Below, piece after piece: positions 56,347-64,000 of a stretch of 64,000 bases of DNA (position 1 is its first letter; each line of letters opens with the position of its first letter). Location: positions 372,001 to 436,000 of the forward strand of contig CBDHFN010000003.1 in NCBI GenBank assembly GCA_965262605.1, written 5' to 3'. Both the position numbers and the translations under genes were made by a program. The DNA is from CBDHFN01 sp965262605 (GTDB lineage: Bacteria > Pseudomonadota > Alphaproteobacteria > JASGCL01). The notes under the pieces are model-generated. The model did no database searches. It was not told where the DNA came from and was given only the letters and a program-made list of their open reading frames with translations.

Positions 56347-57557
56347 TGGTTAAAACGGGCAAAGTTAAATTTTCAATTCTTCGGCAAATTCCCAATGGTG
56401 TTTGGGTTATGGGATTTGTTAGCCTGCTTACCGATATTTCGTTGGAAATGGTGCATAGTGTCTTGCCAATTTTTATGACAACCACGATTGGGGCAAGCGT
56501 CATGCTGGTTGGCTTTATTGAAGGCGGAGCCGAGGCTTTATCGCATATTGTGAAAGTTTTTTCAGGTTCTTTAAGCGATTATTGGGGCAAGCGCAAGGGT
56601 TTGGTGGTGCTTGGTTATAGCATGAATGTCGTGGCTAAACCGATTATGGCTATTGCTTCGTCCGTTGGATTAGTGGTTTTATCGCGCACGATAGACAGGT
56701 TGGGGCGGGGGATTCGCGGTGCGCCGCGTGATGCGTTAATTGCCGATATTACGCCCGCGCATATTCGCGGGGCAAGCTTTGGTTTGCGCGAAACATTGGA
56801 CGGGATTGGCGAATTGCTTGGACCATTATTAGCATTTATTTTATTAGCAATTTGGGCAAATAATTTTCAAATTATTTTTTGGGTGGCAGCAATTCCCGCT
56901 GTTTTGGCGGTTATTTTGTTGGTATGTGGCTTAAAAGAACCCGAATCGCCCCATATTAAAGCAACCGAAAATCCGCTTAAAATCAAGCAATTAAAAAAAT
57001 TAGGTCGCCATTATTGGTGGATAGTCATGATTTTTGGATTTTTAATGTTGGCAAGGTTTTCGGACGCGTTTTTAATATTAAAAGCGATTGAAGTCGGGTT
57101 TGAATTAAGCGATATTCCCCTGATTTTAGTTGTTTGGAATTTAAGCCTGTGTTTAAGTGCCTATCCCATGGGGAAATTAGCCGATGGCATTATTGCGCAT
57201 CATTATTTATTTATATTGGGGTTATTGGGTTTAATATGCGCCGATGCGATTCTTGCATTAAGCCATCATTGGTCAAGCCTTATAATTGCCGTGATATTTT
57301 GGGGATTTCATTTAGGCACAACCCAAGGGCTGATAAATAATATGATTGCCCATACAGTGCCAAGCCATTTGCGGGGCACAGCATATGGTGTGTTTAATTT
57401 GATTCGTGGCGTGGCAATGTTGATTGCTTCGGGATTGGCGGGGATAATTTGGGATAATTTTGGGTCAAGCTGGACATTTTGTGCAAGCCTAATTTTTGCC
57501 TTATTGTCGGTTGGCTTGGCGATATTTTATTTTTTTATTTTGAATAAAAATAATTAA
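56346..57557 (+). CDS. MFS transporter
   Basis: A 403-residue transporter with 12 hydrophobic helices. The N-terminal VWVMGFVSLLTDISLEMVHSVLPIFM and the loop SGSLSDYWGKRKGLVVLGY are typical of a bacterial MFS subgroup. RTIDRLGRGIRGAPRDALIADIT after helix 4 is also characteristic of this subgroup (often labelled as metabolite or drug exporters). The substrate is unknown. It is translationally coupled to the HIG1-type gene. It is unrelated in detail to the Bcr-type MFS at 48933. Confidence 0.88.
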   Translation: MVKTGKVKFSILRQIPNGVWVMGFVSLLTDISLEMVHSVLPIFMTTTIGASVMLVGFIEGGAEALSHIVKVFSGSLSDYWGKRKGLVVLGYSMNVVAKPIMAIASSVGLVVLSRTIDRLGRGIRGAPRDALIADITPAHIRGASFGLRETLDGIGELLGPLLAFILLAIWANNFQIIFWVAAIPAVLAVILLVCGLKEPESPHIKATENPLKIKQLKKLGRHYWWIVMIFGFLMLARFSDAFLILKAIEVGFELSDIPLILVVWNLSLCLSAYPMGKLADGIIAHHYLFILGLLGLICADAILALSHHWSSLIIAVIFWGFHLGTTQGLINNMIAHTVPSHLRGTAYGVFNLIRGVAMLIASGLAGIIWDNFGSSWTFCASLIFALLSVGLAIFYFFILNKNN

Positions 57558-57574
57558 ACCCCGATGGATTCATC

Positions 57575-59152
57575 TTATTTATTTTTATCAATGCGGCTGG
57601 TTTTTTGATTTATCCAATATTCAAAAGGTTCGGAATGCAAGGATTCAGAAATTATCCGAATATGCTTCATGGCGAATTGCCAAGGACTGGAAACGCCACA
57701 AGCCATGGCAATTTTTTCAACTTCGGCGCATAAGTGGCTATGATAATTATAAACCCGTACCGATTTATCGGCGGGATTAAGGGCATTATATCGTTTTTTA
57801 TCTTGCGTTGCAATTCCCGTTGGGCAAGTATTTTCGGCGCAAATCATCGCTTGAATACAACCCAAGGCAAACATGAAACCGCGCGCCGATACCACAAAAT
57901 CTGCACCCAAAGCCATAGACCATGCAATATCGTCAGGATTAATTAATTTACCTGCGCAAATGACGCGAATTCGTTGCTTTAATTGATGTTTTTCCAAAGT
58001 CATGGTCATTATCGGCAAGGCTTCCTTAATCGGTAAGCCTGCATAATCCATTAAAGACAAAGGCGATGCGCCCGTGCCACCATCGCCCGAATCAAGCGCA
58101 ATAAAATCTGGTGCGAATTTTTCACCAATGCTCAAAATATATTGGCATAAATCTTCAATGAATAACTCATCGCCCATCACCATTTTTAGCCCAACGGGTT
58201 TTTGCACAATATCGCGCACGCGATTGACAAAACTGATTAATTGCGGTAAATCTTTAATATTATCATGGCGATTGGGTGAAATACAATCTTTATCCATGGC
58301 AATGCCACGAATTGCCGCAATTTCTGGGGTAATTTTGCCCTTGGGTAAGACGCCGCCTAACCCCGGTTTTGCCCCTTGGGATAGTTTAATTTCAATCATT
58401 TTAACTTGTTCGTAAGCCGCAATATGCCGTAATTTTGCCTCGTCTAAATTGCCTAGTTCATCACGCACGCCAAATTTAGCGGTGCCAATTTGAAAAATAA
58501 TGTCGGCTCCGCCCTCTAAATGATAAGGCGACAAGCCGCCTTCGCCAGTATTAATCCAGCAACCAGCCAATTTTGCCCCCTTGGATAATGCCAAAACAGC
58601 ATTTTTAGAAATTGCGCCAAAGCTCATACCTGAAATATTAAAAAAACTTTGCGGCTGATAAGGATTCGCCACGAAAGGACCGATAATCGGTGCGTTGATT
58701 TTCTCGCGTTCGGCGGGTAAAATGGGAAATACAGACGGCACGATTAAAATTGTGCCCGGCGTATCCATTTTGCGCGTTGACCCAAATGACGCATATGTTG
58801 GCAAGCCTTTGGCGGCTTTATAAACCCAAGCGCGTTGCGTGCGATTAAAGGGGAATTCCTCTCTGTCGCCAGACAAGACCCACGACCTGATATATTTACC
58901 AAATTCTTCGGACCAATAACGGCACCTTACAAAAATTGGGAAATTTGCCTTTAATGCTGAATTGGTTTGATGGCGATCGCGCCAATATGTTATTGCTATC
59001 AGCATGATTATGCCAATGACAAAAATTATAAATATCGTTGATAAAATATCAATAACCAAAAGCGTTTGTGCCAAATTCGGCGTAATTAACCAAACGATAA
59101 AATTGGCAATATGGCGGAAAATATCATGAAAAATTTCAATCATTTTTCGCAT
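57575..59152 (-). CDS. FMN-binding glutamate synthase family protein
   Basis: A protein of about 525 residues with two N-terminal membrane helices (within the first 75 residues), followed by a GltB-type FMN barrel. Motifs are INTGEGGLSPYHLEGGADIIFQIG, GAKPGLGGVLPKGKITPEIA, LDSGDGGTGASPLSLMDYAGLP and the cysteine-bearing CAENTCPTGIATQD, which in glutamate synthase binds a 3Fe-4S cluster. It lacks glutaminase and NADPH parts, so it is not a complete GltB; its reaction is unknown. ATGs at 59152 or 59143 both overlap the msrB end by a few bases; a start at 59239 would lie deep inside msrB. Confidence 0.88.
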   Translation of the reverse strand: MRKMIEIFHDIFRHIANFIVWLITPNLAQTLLVIDILSTIFIIFVIGIIMLIAITYWRDRHQTNSALKANFPIFVRCRYWSEEFGKYIRSWVLSGDREEFPFNRTQRAWVYKAAKGLPTYASFGSTRKMDTPGTILIVPSVFPILPAEREKINAPIIGPFVANPYQPQSFFNISGMSFGAISKNAVLALSKGAKLAGCWINTGEGGLSPYHLEGGADIIFQIGTAKFGVRDELGNLDEAKLRHIAAYEQVKMIEIKLSQGAKPGLGGVLPKGKITPEIAAIRGIAMDKDCISPNRHDNIKDLPQLISFVNRVRDIVQKPVGLKMVMGDELFIEDLCQYILSIGEKFAPDFIALDSGDGGTGASPLSLMDYAGLPIKEALPIMTMTLEKHQLKQRIRVICAGKLINPDDIAWSMALGADFVVSARGFMFALGCIQAMICAENTCPTGIATQDKKRYNALNPADKSVRVYNYHSHLCAEVEKIAMACGVSSPWQFAMKHIRIISESLHSEPFEYWINQKTSRIDKNK

Positions 59153-59534
59153 TAAAATGCAAGGCAACGGAATTAATGCAATATCGCAAACCCGTGGGCG
59201 CGGGTCCGTCTGGGAATACATGCCCCAAATGCGCATCACAGCGATTACATATTACTTCGGTGCGTTTGAAAAATAAAGATTTGTCAATTTTATTACCGAT
59301 ATTTTCGGCATTTATCGGTTGATAAAACGAAGGCCAGCCCGTGCCTGAATCAAATTTTGTTGCGCTGGCGAATAATTCTAAACCACAACAGACACAAGCA
59401 TAAATGCCCGAATCGTGATTATCCCAATATTTGCCGCTAAATGCCCGTTCCGTGCCTGCTTCACGGGCAACTTTATAAGCTTGCGCGTCAAGAATTTGCT
59501 TCCATTCTTCTTTGGTTTTTGATATTTTATTCAT
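59136..59534 (-). CDS. msrB: Peptide-methionine (R)-S-oxide reductase
   Basis: A 132-residue MsrB, which repairs the R form of methionine sulfoxide in proteins. Two CxxC zinc pairs (CVCC and CNRC) and the catalytic cysteine in LRYCINSVAL near the C-terminus are present, with FDSGTGWPSFYQP and AHLGHVFPDGP. The ATG at 59534 gives the standard length; longer frames upstream run across comF and are not coding. The start codon lies 5 bp from that of comF on the other strand. The FMN protein gene overlaps its 3' end, so the two are one transcript. Confidence 0.95.
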   Translation of the reverse strand: MNKISKTKEEWKQILDAQAYKVAREAGTERAFSGKYWDNHDSGIYACVCCGLELFASATKFDSGTGWPSFYQPINAENIGNKIDKSLFFKRTEVICNRCDAHLGHVFPDGPAPTGLRYCINSVALHFNAKND

Positions 59535-59538
59535 AATC

Positions 59539-60294
59539 ATGAATATACCACAAATAAAAAAAATTACCAATAAATTATTGGTGGCGATAAATAATTTTTT
59601 ATTTCCGCCGCAATGCTTGATTTGCCACGCCCCGATATTGGACGCGGGAAAATTATGCGCCGAATGTTTTGCCAAATGCCAATTTATTACCCCGCCTTTT
59701 TGCGAAAAATGCTCGTTGCCGCGCTCACCTGAAAGTTTTGGTGGTGATGCAATTTGTTTTTCTTGTGAACAAATACCAACGATTGCCAAGCAAATTCGCG
59801 CCGTATTTATTTATGATGATTGGATAAAACCGCTGATTTTGCGCCTGAAATATGCGGATAACTTATATTTAGCCGATTATTTTGCGCCGTTAATGATGCA
59901 AAATGGGCAAGAAATTTTGCAAAATACGGATTTAATTTTGCCCGTGCCATTGCATTATTTGAAAAAAATTTGGAAAAAATATAATCAAGCCGAAGTGCTT
60001 GCCCACGCCATTGCTAAACAAACTCAAATACCATGGGCAAATAATATTTTAAAGCGCAAAAAATACCAAGGGCAAAAGGGTAAAAATGCCAATGCCCGCA
60101 TGCATCATTTAAAAAATGCCTTTGCCATTAATGATATAAATCTTATCAAGGATAAAAATATCTGCTTAATTGATGATGTGGTAACCACCAAAGCCACGGT
60201 GAATGAAATAAGCCAATTATTGCTTAAAAATGGCGCAAAATCGGTATTTGTTTTGGCAATTGCCCGCGTGCAGATGAATGCCCTGATTCCCTAA
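59539..60294 (+). CDS. comF: ComF family phosphoribosyltransferase-like protein
   Basis: A 251-residue ComF-type protein. The N-terminal zinc finger is built from FPPQCLICH, LCAECF, PFCEKC and CFSC cysteines (residues about 24-84). The C-terminal PRPP-binding loop is ICLIDDVVTTKATVNEI (near residue 212), as in phosphoribosyltransferases. DLILPVPLHYLKKIWKKYNQAEVLA is a strong family signature. ComF acts in DNA uptake and single-strand processing in competent bacteria, though in many alphaproteobacteria its role is untested. It is divergent from msrB with start codons almost touching. Confidence 0.93.
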   Translation: MNIPQIKKITNKLLVAINNFLFPPQCLICHAPILDAGKLCAECFAKCQFITPPFCEKCSLPRSPESFGGDAICFSCEQIPTIAKQIRAVFIYDDWIKPLILRLKYADNLYLADYFAPLMMQNGQEILQNTDLILPVPLHYLKKIWKKYNQAEVLAHAIAKQTQIPWANNILKRKKYQGQKGKNANARMHHLKNAFAINDINLIKDKNICLIDDVVTTKATVNEISQLLLKNGAKSVFVLAIARVQMNALIP

Positions 60295-60374
60295 ATTCTT
60301 GGGTATAATGGAATAATAAGTTTGTTCATGACTTTGCCCAAGAATATCACCCAAGAATATCACCATTGAAAACT

Positions 60375-60435
60375 GCTATAATTTTTATTTTCGCACCCGT
60401 TTTCACGCTTACGCTTGAATGGGATTATAAAGATA
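60375..60435 (-). repeat. Solo end of the foldback repeat
   Basis: On the minus strand it reads ATTCAAGCGTAAGCGT, then AAACGGGTGCGAAAAT (60387-60420), the same right-hand end as in the tandem array. The rest of the element is missing. Confidence 0.6.
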
Positions 60436-60442
60436 TTAGTTT

Positions 60443-60598
60443 ATGGCAATCCAAAATCCGCAGCATGGTTTTATCGGTTTTGCGGGTGGTTATATACTTA
60501 CTTTGGGGTCAATTTCTAGTATTTCGCCAATAAGTAAAAATATGACAATTCGCGCGAATATTAATAAAATTGGGCAAGTTGCGATTAATTTAATTTAA
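60443..60598 (+). CDS. Possible 51-residue protein, low support
   Basis: An open frame from the ATG at 60443 encodes 51 residues starting MAIQNPQHGFIGFAGGY. No ribosome binding site is obvious, I recognise no family, and it follows directly after a repeat end. It may be a remnant or a chance frame. It is the only candidate in the 370-bp gap before the restriction enzyme gene. Confidence 0.2.
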   Translation: MAIQNPQHGFIGFAGGYILTLGSISSISPISKNMTIRANINKIGQVAINLI

Positions 60599-60664
60599 GA
60601 AATTTTGGGGAATGTCCACATATTTAGCCTTGCAAATTGATGGGAATCTTAGTATTAATTAATT

Positions 60665-63600
60665 ATGAACGCGCAAAATGAACATTTTCAGCACGCAATT
60701 AAAGAATATATTGGCTTAATTGCGAAACAAGGCATTAATGCCAAGGAACATTCGCACCGCACCGCGCTGGAAAATTTAATTATGGCAATACAATTGCCGT
60801 TGTTAAAAATTACCGCGATTCAAGAATCCAGTGATTCCCAAGATAGTGTCAAAACCAATGGCACACCCGATTTTTTTATTTATAAAGACGAAGATAGTTT
60901 ATTCAAAAGCCTTGTCGGTTTTATTGAATGCAAAAAACCCGCGCTTGAATTGGACGAAATTATCAAGGGCAATCAAATTAAAAAATACACCGAAACTTGC
61001 CCGAATATTATTTTAACCAATTACCGCGAATTTATTTTGCTGAATAATGGCGTCGTTAAAGAACGAGTTTTATTGCTTGATAAGGATATGCGGATTCAAG
61101 ATAATCAAACCCAAGCCTTAATTAATCTTATTTTTAGTTTTTATCAATATGAATATCAACCAATTCGCACCAAAGACGATTTAGCCAAACATCTTGCCAA
61201 GGTTAGTTTTTATTACGCTAAATCATTACGCGAATTTCTAAGCGATAATTACAATGCCCCGCATAAATATTATAAACGCCTGCATGTTTTGTTGAATGAT
61301 TATAATGACGCGATGCATTATGAATTTGATTTAACCGAATTTTGCGATATTTTTGCCCAATCATTAAGCTATGGTTTATGTTTGGCAAAAATTGATACGA
61401 ATCAAAAACTTGCCGAAGAAGAATTTAAATATATTGAATTAATTCCTGATGATTATCGTTTATTATATGAGTTTTTAGAAAAAGCTTGGGAACATAAATC
61501 CAACCGATTTCCCATCACTATTCGCGCCAGCTTAAGCATGACGGCGCGCGCCATCAATTTGATTGACAGCGAATTAATTAAATCCGAATTAATTAAGGCA
61601 AACCACGATAAAAACAGCATCGCGATATATTTATACGAAGATTTCTTAAAAGAATATGATAAATTAAAAGGCACAGAAAACCGCAAAGAAAATGGCGTTT
61701 ATTATACACCGATTGAGGCAACAAATTTTATCGTCAGGGGCGTGAATGATTTATTAAAATCACATTTTAATTCCCCCCAAGGCTATTTGCAAGACGGCGT
61801 GAAAGTTTTGGATTTTGCCTGTGGCACCGGCACTTTTTTAAGTTCATTGCTGAATGAAATTATGCCGCACCCCGAAAAATGCGATGATTTAACCAAAAAC
61901 CAGATTAAATTTAAAATGCTCAATGATTATTATGGGTTTGAATTATTATTTACGCCTTATATTATTGCCCATACTATCTTGCGCCAAAAGCTTAGCAACA
62001 TGGGTATCAAGCTTGAAACTGATGAGGATTTGGGCGTGTTTTTAACCAATACGCTTGATATTGACCAGCATAGTATCAGCGACCTTTACCCCGAAACTAA
62101 ACGCGAGCATGAAAAAGCCTTAGCGGTGAAAAATAACGATGATATTTTGGCAATTATTGGTAATCCGCCATATTTTAATGGCAAAAGCAAGGTGAAATCG
62201 GAAACTTTGGACAAAGAAATGGATATTTATAAACAAGATTTAGCCGAGAAAAATATTCAACCTCTTAATGATATTTATCTAAAATTTATGCGCTTTGCTG
62301 ATTGGAAAATGACCAAAGCGGGCAAAGGCGTGGTCGGAATTATCACCAATAACAGCTATCTTGACGGCAATATTCATCGGCAAATGCGTAAAACCTTGTG
62401 TGAACATTTTGATGAAATTTATATTGTAAACTTACATGGTAATAGCCATAAAAAAGAAACCGACAAAAATATTTTTGATATTATGGTCGGGGTAAGCATT
62501 ATATTTTTGGTAAAAAACCCGCAGATAAAAACCAAATCGGTGAAATATTTCTCATTAGCGAATAATAACCTTAACAGCCGTGCCGATAAATTAAAATTCC
62601 TCAATGAAACAAAATTTAAGTCGGTTAGGTGGCAAAAATTACCCGTTAATGCCCCAAATTATTGGTTTGTGCCCCGCGATTATAGCCACGAAAAAATATA
62701 TAAAAAATTCATCAAAATACCCGATATTTTTGAATATTTTAGTTCTGCAATGGAAACTAGGCAAGACAAATTGACAATTCATTATAATATTAGTTCGCTT
62801 ATTAACTTAAAAAATGAATTTACATTGAAATCTATTGAAAATATAATTAATAAATACAATACCAAAGATGGAAGAGATTGGCAAGCAACAAACGCAATTT
62901 CAGATTTAAAGAATAATTTTAACCCTACAAGAATTTTGTATAGACCTTTTGATTTTAGATTCACTTCGTTAAGTAAATTATCAAAAAGCTTTCTTGCATA
63001 CCCTGTATATGATTTATTTAAACATTTTGAAAATAAAGAAAATATTGGCATTATCTTTAAAAGGCAAATGCAGACTTCAAAATTTGCAAATATATTTATT
63101 AGCAAATTAGTAACTGAAAAAATTATTCTTGAACCCGCGTTTGGCGGTAGTTATCTTGCCCCGCTTTATATTTACGAACCACTGCAATTTTCATTAGCGG
63201 GGCTTGATGAAAATCCCGAAGAAAAAAGGGCAAATTTCACCGAAAAATTTACTAAAAATTACCTTAAAAAGCTTGATTTCGCGCCAAGCCCCGAAGAAAT
63301 TATGGCATATATTTATGCGGTATTACATGCGCCAATATACCGCGAAAAATATTTAGAATTTTTAAAAAGCGATTATCCATCAGTGCCGATGACAATAAAT
63401 CGCGAAGTATTTACTCAATATGCCCAATTGGGGCAAGAGTTAATTGCCCTGCATTTATTACAACCCGAAAAAATCCAAGCCAATAGCATATTTTGTAAAA
63501 TTAATGCCAAGGGCAAGGAATTCACCATCACTAAAATCCACGAACCAACGGGTAATGATGCGGGCATTAATGATATTTTAAGTTTAGATTGTGGCAAGGA

Positions 63601-63826
63601 TGAAAATATAAGCTTCACGGGAATTACTAAGGATATTTATAATTTTGAAATTGGTTCGTATCGTCCCATTGATAAATGGCTTAAATATCGCATCAAAGAT
63701 AAATATGCCTTAAATCATGATGATTTAAATCATATCAAACTAATGGCAAGCGCGATAAGCCAAACCATCATAATCATGGGCAAGCTTAATGATTTAGGCG
63801 AATTATATTTAACGGATATAGTTTGA
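60665..63826 (+). CDS. Single-chain restriction-modification enzyme (type IIG / ISP-like)
   Basis: A 1053-residue fusion of nuclease, methyltransferase and target recognition. The N-terminal PD-(D/E)xK nuclease is suggested by TPDFF (D69) and IECKK (E88, K90). A helical linker leads to the N6-adenine methyltransferase, with motif I VLDFACGTGTFL (381-392) and motif IV NPPYF (500-504). The C-terminal half resembles the type ISP specificity domain (IGIIFKRQMQTSKFANIF, GSYLAPLYIYEP). No helicase is present, so it should cut near its site like type IIG enzymes. Residues about 693-822 use AGA/AGG for all six arginines, unlike the rest, which suggests a swapped recognition segment. No partner gene is near. 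Confidence 0.88.
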   Translation: MNAQNEHFQHAIKEYIGLIAKQGINAKEHSHRTALENLIMAIQLPLLKITAIQESSDSQDSVKTNGTPDFFIYKDEDSLFKSLVGFIECKKPALELDEIIKGNQIKKYTETCPNIILTNYREFILLNNGVVKERVLLLDKDMRIQDNQTQALINLIFSFYQYEYQPIRTKDDLAKHLAKVSFYYAKSLREFLSDNYNAPHKYYKRLHVLLNDYNDAMHYEFDLTEFCDIFAQSLSYGLCLAKIDTNQKLAEEEFKYIELIPDDYRLLYEFLEKAWEHKSNRFPITIRASLSMTARAINLIDSELIKSELIKANHDKNSIAIYLYEDFLKEYDKLKGTENRKENGVYYTPIEATNFIVRGVNDLLKSHFNSPQGYLQDGVKVLDFACGTGTFLSSLLNEIMPHPEKCDDLTKNQIKFKMLNDYYGFELLFTPYIIAHTILRQKLSNMGIKLETDEDLGVFLTNTLDIDQHSISDLYPETKREHEKALAVKNNDDILAIIGNPPYFNGKSKVKSETLDKEMDIYKQDLAEKNIQPLNDIYLKFMRFADWKMTKAGKGVVGIITNNSYLDGNIHRQMRKTLCEHFDEIYIVNLHGNSHKKETDKNIFDIMVGVSIIFLVKNPQIKTKSVKYFSLANNNLNSRADKLKFLNETKFKSVRWQKLPVNAPNYWFVPRDYSHEKIYKKFIKIPDIFEYFSSAMETRQDKLTIHYNISSLINLKNEFTLKSIENIINKYNTKDGRDWQATNAISDLKNNFNPTRILYRPFDFRFTSLSKLSKSFLAYPVYDLFKHFENKENIGIIFKRQMQTSKFANIFISKLVTEKIILEPAFGGSYLAPLYIYEPLQFSLAGLDENPEEKRANFTEKFTKNYLKKLDFAPSPEEIMAYIYAVLHAPIYREKYLEFLKSDYPSVPMTINREVFTQYAQLGQELIALHLLQPEKIQANSIFCKINAKGKEFTITKIHEPTGNDAGINDILSLDCGKDENISFTGITKDIYNFEIGSYRPIDKWLKYRIKDKYALNHDDLNHIKLMASAISQTIIIMGKLNDLGELYLTDIV

Positions 63827-63838
63827 TACCCAAAAAAT

Positions 63839-64000
63839 TTAATTTGCTGGGAATGGATTAGAAAATTTCTTATTGGTCAAAAATTCATTATCAGTTAGGC
63901 TTTTAAGAAATTCAATTAAATCTTTTTTTTCTTCGTCCGTTATTGAAAATTTATTAATAAGTGAGCTTGTTAATAAACTGCGGGCGCGTCCGCCTTTGGC
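63839..64000 (-). CDS. Di-haem cytochrome c peroxidase / MbnH-type protein, C-terminal fragment
   Basis: The last 53 codons of a gene cut by the right edge. The fragment has GGRARSLLTSSLI, then ITDEEKKDLIEFLKSLTD and FLTNKKFSNPF to the stop. The helix with L-FLKSLTD followed by a basic FSNP tail is the typical end of di-haem peroxidase (CcpA/MauG/MbnH) proteins, most like the MbnH branch. Haem-binding CxxCH motifs would lie outside the window. Convergent with the restriction enzyme gene. Confidence 0.7.
   Translation of the reverse strand, partial: AKGGRARSLLTSSLINKFSITDEEKKDLIEFLKSLTDNEFLTNKKFSNPFPAN

Noticed and set aside
59540..59789. N-terminal extension of MsrB
   Set aside because: The extra residues run antisense through the comF zinc-finger region and are not like any MsrB.

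Overview
The window is a stretch of an AT-rich alphaproteobacterial chromosome. The 16S rRNA has alphaproteobacterial signatures (short variable regions, V4 flank as in that class). Several protein families also point to the class: DUF3576 and DUF3035 lipoproteins, a HIG1-type twin-transmembrane protein, a SoeA-like oxidoreductase and an alphaproteobacterial-type LexA. The rRNA operon is complete and linked (16S-tRNA-Ile-tRNA-Ala-23S-5S), unlike the split operons of Rickettsiales. MEP isoprenoid genes, aerobic haem synthesis, a cytochrome c maturation gene, a flagellin and a TRAP-type binding protein suggest an aerobic, motile, probably free-living Gram-negative. I cannot place it below class level.

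Layout. 1-7500: topA (cut by the left edge), a TPR/glycosyltransferase protein, pstB-phoU, ispG and a DctP-like binding protein. 7500-13240: rRNA operon with promoter and terminator. 13500-19280: DUF3576 lipoprotein, a TetR-globin-hydrolase cluster, lexA, a GMC oxidoreductase and pncC. 19394-27484: one giant repeat-rich surface protein of 2696 residues. 27860-38760: outer-membrane barrel, DinG-like helicase, flagellin, two EamA transporters, serine deaminase, a decayed small membrane-protein gene, a sugar amidotransferase and a LolA-like protein. 38830-51360: SoeA-like molybdoenzyme, Sua5, a surface-sugar block (two glycosyltransferases and asnB), ccmB/hemF divergent pair, Bcr-type MFS, DUF983 and rmlA. 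51840-54780: ispE, a 56-residue small gene, M16 peptidase and DUF3035 lipoprotein in one tight operon. 54880-56010: a tandem array of structured repeats. 56140-63840: HIG1 protein, MFS transporter, glutamate-synthase-like FMN protein, msrB, comF and a single-chain restriction-modification enzyme. The right edge cuts a di-haem peroxidase-type gene.

The least ordinary content is in the intergenic DNA. At least two structured repeat families are dispersed through it. One is a foldback element whose ends carry ACGCTTRCGCTT. It occurs singly near 1980, 13260 and 51540 and as five tandem units at 54886-56010. Its two simple-repeat arms change together between copies, AGGATT with AATCCT and AAGAATT with AATTCTT. 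The other is a two-hairpin element of about 130 bp at 27663 and 41577, in opposite orientation, whose hairpin differs by paired compensatory changes. Other points worth checking are a foreign-looking target-recognition segment inside the restriction enzyme, a divergent single-domain globin, a ccmB with no normal start codon for its conserved N-terminus, and two promoters placed for leaderless transcripts.
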